NCBI GenBank assembly: GCA_964058805.1 | Contig: CAXKVV010001471.1 | Location: forward strand, 1 to 28,208 | DNA length: 28,208 nt | Origin: Schoenoplectus triqueter | Lineage: Eukaryota; Streptophyta; Magnoliopsida; Poales; Cyperaceae | Direction: 5' to 3' | Shown: piece by piece, positions 22,623 through 28,208 of the stretch | How positions within the stretch are numbered: the first letter of the stretch is position 1 | Layout: each line of letters starts with the position of its first letter | The notes under the pieces: generated by a model | What the model was told of the DNA's origin: nothing | Database searches by the model: none | Seen by the model: only the letters and a program-made list of their open reading frames with translations | Made by a program: the position numbers and the translations under genes

Positions 22623-22636
22623 TTTATTATTTTATT
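22623..22636 (-). terminator. Candidate polyadenylation signals of the dehydrogenase gene
   Basis: Two AATAAA hexamers on the minus strand (22636-22631 and 22628-22623) lie about 135-147 bases after the stop codon, a normal distance for a plant 3' untranslated region. The surrounding sequence is AT-rich, so a chance match is possible. Confidence 0.35.
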
Positions 22637-22769
22637 ATCTTCTTATTTAAATTTTGAAGATAATTAACTAAAATTTTAGAGCTGGTACAAATTTCAGCTC
22701 ATACTAAAATCAACATTAAATTAGTAACAGCATCCACTGATAGTAAAAAAAAATACAACAAAAATAATA

Positions 22770-23216
22770 TCATGAAACAAATGAATTCCTAGCTCTTTTT
22801 AGCAAAAGACTAAGAGAGGGGAACCCAATCATAAATGTTTGCCAGAACCAACCACTAGCATTTATTGGGTCCACCTTTCTCGCAAGAAACCATGCATATA
22901 AGGCTTCCCCCAAATGCAACCCCACTGCAACTACGAACAGAAGCTTCAAGGCCAGTACCGACCGAAAAATGAATAGGCCGAGCTCCTGGATAGGTTTCAC
23001 AGGCCCGACAGGTGGCAGAAATGCTGCCGCAAAGAGAGCAAGCATGCCGAAAATTATGGCAATCCATACAAAAATGTTGGGCCTGTCTAGTTCTTTCATC
23101 TTTTGGTCTTGCCAGTACGAGATCGTGGCGACTAGGCCATCTTGAGGAGAGACTAGAGGTGTGTAGCCTAGTTCTTCGCTTGCTTTCTTAATGGAGAAAT
23201 GGTGTGTCATGCCAAC
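22770..23216 (-). CDS. Dehydrogenase exon 5 (residues 332-479, stop TGA)
   Basis: Begins GTTGGCATG (VGMTHHFS) after acceptor GAACAG. It holds the end of the substrate domain (ATISYWQ) and then a membrane part with three hydrophobic segments separated by PPVGPVKP and ARKVDPINASGWFWQT. It ends in a short basic tail (KRARNSFVS). The stretch from HLGEALYAWF to SLSLLLKRA resembles the small TMEM254/DUF4499-type membrane module; this is from memory and tentative. Confidence 0.92.
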   Translation of the reverse strand, partial: VGMTHHFSIKKASEELGYTPLVSPQDGLVATISYWQDQKMKELDRPNIFVWIAIIFGMLALFAAAFLPPVGPVKPIQELGLFIFRSVLALKLLFVVAVGLHLGEALYAWFLARKVDPINASGWFWQTFMIGFPSLSLLLKRARNSFVS

Positions 23217-26200
23217 CTGTTCAGTGATACAACAACCTGTTCAGAGATAATAAATGGGAAAGCAAACGTGTCATAATATTCATGACAGTTTTATGTCTTA
23301 ATTATTAGCCAAAGTCTTTATCAGCACATGATACTCGTGCAAGCTGGGTTTGACTGAGTATTTTTTATCATGGAAGGTCATCCACGTATACCTGTATGGT
23401 ATTGGTGGTGTTTCCAATGTAGCCCAACATTTAAATAAAATTTGAGAAGCCAGTTAAATGGTTAAAACTCTTTTGAGGAGAAGCAAAACAACAAACTTCA
23501 TTAGCTCGATTTGCAAAACAAAAGGGGCAGAGAACAGTAAAAAATAAAAGAATTGTTATATTACCAAATCCTTCTTGCATCAGAATAAATGAGGATTTCA
23601 TATGTAAATCAGTAAAGTTCACCTTGTATACTTCAGCTGGAAGAAGCAGAGGTTGAGGGATGCATCGCAGATGGAGCAATGACAATAAAATGGTGGTGTA
23701 CATGAACAAGAAAATACGTGAAATAAAAAGCAAAAGGGGGACCCCCAGTGTTATTCTGGGGACATGATAATCCAAACTTTCAAGGAGAGGATGAACAAGA
23801 AATTCAAATGTATTAACAGGAACACCTGGAAAAAGATTAAAAAATTCATCTCATGAGTAAAAGAAGTGAGACAACCTTTCGCCAAAGTAAGATTATGGTT
23901 TGTTATGCATTGTGGTAAGTAGCAATACATAACTCAAGTCATTGCCCAAACCCAAGACAGAGATCAGCATAATCCAAAATTGTCTGACCTGAATAAGATC
24001 TGAGTCATCTGACTTAGTTGAGGACCTGAAACCCAATTTGAAGTACCCCCCAACTAGACCCCAAATAACACAATCACAACAAGTATGAGTTGGTCTAAAC
24101 AATAACCCACTGTAATCTGAACTGTCAGCCTGACCTGACCCAAAATATGACTTGAGATCTGATGCGTAAGTCCAGACAGACAGTATCAATAATGGATAGC
24201 CTTACCAGAGAATTCAACTCTGATAACAACCTAACCTAATACCTTGAACTTCCCGAAGAACCATATGGTATACATTATTTGTCAAGGGCTTTCTAAGCTA
24301 GTAACTTTCCCCAACAATAGCAAACAAAAGAAGGAATGGGAGTTGTTAACATTACAAATGATACACTCACCAGTGACCACAATGAACAGGACTGCCTCAG
24401 GCAGTCAAGGCTGGATACCACAAACCATTCACAAAAGCATCTCTCAACCAAGCCTCACCTAATACCCAATAACAATGACCCAACCCAGAACATGAGAACA
24501 TTAACTAAACAAAGAGCGAGGAGCTGAAACCGAAGAACATGAGAATTGAAGCAACCAAGCCATACACAAATGTATTATGTTTTGTGATAACTGAAGATCA
24601 TGGTTGGGACAATTTCAAATGGTACATTGTGTTTTTCAAATCACATATTCCAAGACCAAACAATAATTATAAGTGAATGAAGAAACAACATATCATTACC
24701 ATCAGAAATAAAATATGCCTTGCTGGCAGCTATGGGCTTGCCCTCCTTACTATGCACATCACCTGACAGCCCGACACTTGCCAAAATTATTGCATGCACT
24801 AGGTTATCCACATACACCCAGTCTGTCTTGATACTTGCGTCCCCAATTTTAAAGAGCAACAGACCTGCTTTTGCAAGAGAGAGTATTCTTGGAAGATGCC
24901 TCTCCTCACCTGGGCCATATATTGCTCCTGGTCGAATTGCACATGTATAAAGACATGACTCCTTTTCACTCCTTCAAAGACCACATCTGACTCAGTTTAA
25001 CAATATCAAGATAATTTCTCATCTTATTTAACAAGTGTACACAAGAATGAATTTATCATTTTATTTGACTTCTTCTGTGAATTCTGTTCCATTTTCTCAT
25101 CTAATCTTTCCCCCTTTTGTGAATTCCATTTCATTTTCTCATCTATTCGTTCCATTATAATCACTGAACTAAACAGAGCAAATTCCTTGAAACATAGGTT
25201 TTATGTAATGAAAAAACGGACGAATTGAACAGTTCAAATGAATTAAAATTATACAAGCATATTGTTTGTTCATACAAAGTAGGTGCTTACTCTATCAAAT
25301 ATTTTGTTAGCATAATGATTTAACTAGCAGAATATACCAGCATGAAAAACCATACTATTGTACTAATAATGTATCTCTAGACTCGAGAGCCCAAATTGGT
25401 TGTTTATCTGTATTTTTTCTTGATGTTGGCCTGTTAATAGAATTTACAAATCACAACAAATGACACAGAATTGGTAACTGACATCCTCTACGAAGCTAAA
25501 AAGCTCTGCAAATTGCAGTTTTCTTCTTCTTTTGAACCGTCCGATCAGCAATCAACGCTTCTGATTTAATAATAATAAACCCCCCTGCATAAAAAATCGT
25601 GTTTACACTTCCCCACATCTGCCCAGATTAAATCGTGCCGTCCAAATTAACCGGCGGAGTTCTCCGCACAAAAAAAATCTCTGCAGATGATTTCAGTCCC
25701 AGAATTGGTACCAAAAATTATTTTACTACCATATAACCATATTGACAAAAATTGGAAGCAATATAAATTTCCAAGACAGATGCTAAAAAGGTGAATAAGA
25801 AATAAGACAGATGTAAAGCTTACTTGGACGGTCTTCCATTACTCTTCAGTACCAGCTGCTCTGCAACAGACTTTGTACGGCCATACGGGTCAACGTGAGC
25901 GTCAAGTGGAAAATAATCCATGGACTCGTCACCATTTACAATCTCTTGACCACCAAAAACCACGTTATATGTGCTAACATAGACAAGCATCTTAACACCT
26001 GCCTCATGGCAGGCATCCACTATATTACAGGTTCCTTTTATGTTAACCTCTTCGACCCGCTTTGTCTGTACCATTTCCTTCCCTGACATGCCAAATGAAG
26101 CAAGGTGGAACACACAGTCAGTACCACTAAAGGCTCTCTCAACATTGTCCTTGCGGATGACATCTCCTGTCCAAAATTGAAAATCTACAACAGTGATGTC

Positions 26201-26781
26201 GGAACATAGTCCAAAAGAATTTTCTAATTCAGTGGGAACAGGTTGCATAATGTCATAGCAGCACTTGATCCCAATATAGCTTGTTTTATTTTGGAATACT
26301 CAAGAGGTCAATTTATAAAATGATATATTTTTTACCAGAAAGGATTGAAATTACAAAATAGACTAACAGTGCAACGAATCCTTACTAACAATAAGTTCCC
26401 AATTTCTTCTGCACATTTTGATGTGAACCTGTTTCCAGTCCAACGTGTGTAATTTTTGTGAACACGCCATGTTCGTGAGGCAATAATTCGTGCACATTAT
26501 TATTTAAAAATTAACAATGCTGATCAGCTCAATTACAGATCAAGAAATTAAAATCAACATAGTCGAACAAGAGAAGCAAGGTGTCAAGATAGGAGGCACA
26601 TAATACCATGAATACACTTGACGCCAGATTCGAGGAGAAGTGGGGTCCACGGCGAGGATCGACGGAGGTCGAGGGACCGGACCTCAGCGGCCCCACGGCG
26701 CACGAGCTCGAGGCACAGCGTCGCACCGACGTACCCCATCCCTCCTGTCACCACATACCTCCTCCCTTCTACTCCCCTCAT
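22770..26781 (-). CDS. Membrane-anchored extended short-chain dehydrogenase (3-beta-HSD-like, SDR42E-type), five exons, 479 residues
   Basis: Coding exons on the minus strand are 26781-26607, 26166-25824, 24971-24700, 23825-23623 and 23216-22770. All four introns are GT-AG and the frame stays open for 479 residues. Visible motifs are the nucleotide-binding TGGMGYVG (12-19), Asp38 after the second strand (fits NAD(H)), HLAS (79-82), Ser123 and the catalytic YGRTK (Tyr153, Lys157), then RPGAIYGPGE (186-195) and DWVYVDNL (223-230). Hydrophobic segments at about 288-314, 379-398, 412-443 and 453-470 suggest membrane anchoring, likely in the ER. Length and sequence agree, from memory, with Arabidopsis At2g33630 (about 480 residues). 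Relatives act on sterol or steroid-like 3-hydroxyl groups using NAD(P); the substrate here is not known. The ATG at 26781 is the first in frame and sits 10 residues before the first beta strand. All catalytic residues are present, so the gene looks functional. Confidence 0.93.
23213..23252 (-). repeat. 20-base duplication creating a tandem 3' splice site
   Basis: CAACCTGTTCAG occurs at 23213 and again at 23233 on the plus strand. On the gene strand this places a second GAACAG|GTTG acceptor 20 bases before the one that keeps the reading frame. See the findings for the predicted effect. Confidence 0.85.
23623..23825 (-). CDS. Dehydrogenase exon 4 (residues 264-331)
   Basis: Acceptor TTCCAG|GTGTTCC completes Gly264. 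Encodes VPVNTFEFL through QPLLLPAEVYK, with a long hydrophobic stretch at residues 288-314. Donor ACAAG|GTGAAC, phase 0. Confidence 0.9.
24700..24971 (-). CDS. Dehydrogenase exon 3 (residues 173-263 and first base of 264)
   Basis: Encodes SEKESCLYTCAIRPG through ...SKAYFISD, including the YGPGE and DWVYVDNL motifs. Acceptor TTTGAAG|G keeps the frame and gives Lys173. An AG four bases further in (exon start at 24968) would also keep the frame, with one residue fewer and Asn instead of Lys. An in-frame TGA just upstream rules out a much longer exon. Donor GATG|GTAATG. Confidence 0.85.
25824..26166 (-). CDS. Dehydrogenase exon 2 (residues 59-172 and part of 173)
   Basis: Acceptor GACAG|GAGATG, donor CCAA|GTAAGC. 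Encodes DVIRKDNVERAF through the serine (VYVSTYN) and the YGRTK catalytic pair, ending ...LKSNGRPS. Codon 173 is split 2/1. Confidence 0.92.
26607..26781 (-). CDS. Dehydrogenase exon 1 (residues 1-58 and first base of codon 59)
   Basis: Encodes MRGVEGRRYVVTGGMGYVG and the rest of the first Rossmann beta-alpha-beta unit, ending ...SGVKCIH. The donor is G|GTATTA, with codon 59 (Gly) split 1/2. The frame stays open upstream to 26832 but has no other ATG there. Confidence 0.9.
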
Positions 26782-26832
26782 CTCTCCCTCTCTTCTCGAT
26801 TGGCAGCTTGGCACTGAAGGTACTGTGCGCAA

Positions 26833-27257
26833 TGGCGTGTTGTTAATTTGATGTTTGATCTATTGCCTGACTCTGACAGCAGCAAAACAGGTAAAATTAC
26901 TAGCGTAGTTCATCGACAGCATAAGGCAAATATAGACCGTAAAATTTCGATCGAACAGTCGAAATCGACCTCGACAGGTATGCGGTAGGGACTTTGATCA
27001 ACAGTCCGATCTACAATAAACCGTCCTGATAGCATGACGAGGTTTAATAAACTATGTACCATTCCCACGCACTTGGTGTGAACTGTGAACTGTGAAAACC
27101 GATTATTTTATTCTGACACGACATGTGCGTATGGTGAGAGAGCAAGTTCTGTGGGCTTTCGTGGGCTCAGATCCCCCACAGAGTTGGATCATTAGATACC
27201 TGTTGTGTAGGCCCAACTTCAATCCTTTCAAGGCTCATAATAAAAAGGGACTGGTAT
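26833..27257. promoter_or_regulatory. Upstream region of the dehydrogenase gene, no clear elements
   Basis: This is where the promoter of the minus-strand dehydrogenase gene should lie. I see no convincing TATA box or other defined site at a normal distance, and no gene. The hAT-like element begins about 480 bases before the start codon. Confidence 0.3.
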
Positions 27258-27872
27258 CTGGTATGTAGGGTTGTAAATGAGTCGAGTTCGACTGAGTCGG
27301 GTTTAGTTTAATCTTGGCTCATGAAAATTTGAGTTGAGTCGAGCTCGTGAAATGTTTCGAGCTGAAAATTTTAGCTCAAACTTGTCTCGTTACTATTTGA
27401 GTTAGCTCACGAGCTAATGTATGTACGTTGACTTGATTTAATATATATATTTTTTATATCTACAAACTGCAAATTGGTACATGAGTACTATATAAAATTG
27501 ATATATCAACGAACTATATTTTGAATAAAATATTTGCTGCACTAATTTGAATGGATGAACCAATAATAAAACTATTGAATTAGATATATGAGCCGAGTCA
27601 CGAGTGAATACGAGAAGTCGTTAAGCTGTTGAGATGGTGAGAGATAATGAGAGATGAATTATCAGATTAGAGTTTAATAATATATATATATATATATATA
27701 AACTATTATTATTCAAGCCGAGTCGAGGTACGAGCTGAACCAACCCTAATTCAAATTCAGCTTATTTAACTATCGAGCCAGATTAGCTAGAGTCAAATTA
27801 GATCAAGTCCAATTAGCTCAAGCTCGAGCTAAACCATAAACCTAATTTTTTTTATGCAGACCTACTGATATG
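27258..27872. mobile_element. Non-autonomous hAT-like transposon with target duplication
   Basis: The element proper is 27266-27864 (599 bases). It begins TAGGGTTGTAAATGAG and ends TTTATGCAGACCTA, which are imperfect inverse copies of one another. It is flanked by CTGGTATG (27258-27265) and CTGATATG (27865-27872), an 8-base duplication with one mismatch, as made by hAT transposases. Long internal inverse similarity rich in GAGTCGAG, GAGCTCG and CTCGAGC words on both sides lets it fold back on itself. It has no transposase frame. A (TA)10 tract lies at 27681-27700. Confidence 0.8.
27681..27701. repeat. (TA)n microsatellite inside the transposon
   Basis: Ten uninterrupted TA repeats near the centre-right of the fold-back element, a likely site of length variation. 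Confidence 0.9.
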
Positions 27873-28208
27873 GAAAGGTACATTTTGTAGTTGATTTTCA
27901 CGTTTCACAAATCAATACGATATACTAAAATGAATTAATAAAACCAGCCAATAAGCCAACCCATTTTGTATGCTTCATAATATCAAGTTGCATGTGCGTG
28001 CATCAATAAATATTAGACGATGCTAGATACATTTGAAGCCAATAACAGAGAAAAAAATGAAGCAATTAATCTCCGTTACATCAAAAATAAAACTTTCTCT
28101 AAATTACAAAAATGTCTGTATGCCAAGTAAATAAATCTATCAAAACCAATCACCAAGCCTCTCCCAATAAAAATTCTATCAACCTCCAAAATTTACTGTT
28201 TCACCAAG
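27873..28208. other. AT-rich intergenic DNA
   Basis: No gene, repeat or regulatory site is supported here. Confidence 0.5.

Larger units (their letters stand above)
19900..22769. other. AT-rich intergenic DNA, no recognised gene
   Basis: Mostly AT-rich and free of coding signal. A GC-richer patch at about 21340-21900 has short overlapping open frames on both strands, none with recognisable protein features. It may be regulatory or untranslated sequence or an old gene remnant. The right end holds the 3' untranslated region of the dehydrogenase gene. Confidence 0.5.

Noticed and set aside
24244..24527. Plus-strand frames inside the third intron of the dehydrogenase gene.
   Set aside because: Intronic, with no recognisable features and no sign of a nested gene.
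24799..24984. A 61-residue minus-strand frame overlapping dehydrogenase exon 3.
   Set aside because: It is the wrong phase of that exon; the correct phase carries the conserved RPGAIYGPGE motif.

Overview
The window looks like nuclear DNA of a flowering plant. It holds a five-exon gene with GT-AG introns whose product matches a plant short-chain dehydrogenase family along its whole length, AT-rich intergenic sequence, a hAT-type non-autonomous transposon and a very large satellite array. The species cannot be told from the sequence.

Layout. 1-4434: AT-rich non-coding DNA with a degenerate AT minisatellite (994-1480) and a GC-richer block (about 2100-3605) that has GGTACC-rich duplicated motifs and may be old retroelement sequence. 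4435-18485: about 14 kb of one tandem satellite with a 58-bp monomer, roughly 240 copies. It is GC- and CpG-rich and sits abruptly in AT-rich DNA. Its orientation switches three times: about 13 units one way (4435-5209), about 212 units reversed (5214-17492), about 16 units in the first orientation again (17493-18448), then a stub reversed once more (18452-18485). Segmental duplications of 13-14 monomers and recurring marker monomers show higher-order structure. 18486-19170: AT-rich spacer. 19171-19680 (minus): intact intronless gene for a 169-residue protein of unknown function, with a candidate TATA box and upstream ORF. 19900-22769: AT-rich intergenic DNA, no recognised gene. 22770-26781 (minus): complete gene for a 479-residue membrane-anchored extended short-chain dehydrogenase of the 3-beta-hydroxysteroid dehydrogenase-like type. 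27266-27864: non-autonomous hAT-like element with near-identical 8-bp flanking duplications. 27873-28208: nothing recognised.

The two genes are on the same strand but are independent transcription units, and nothing links their functions. The most unusual object is the satellite: its size, its fold-back orientation switches, its position about 0.7 kb from a gene, and a monomer that lacks stop codons in all three frames of one strand. That last property produces dozens of long spurious ORFs which should not be annotated as proteins.
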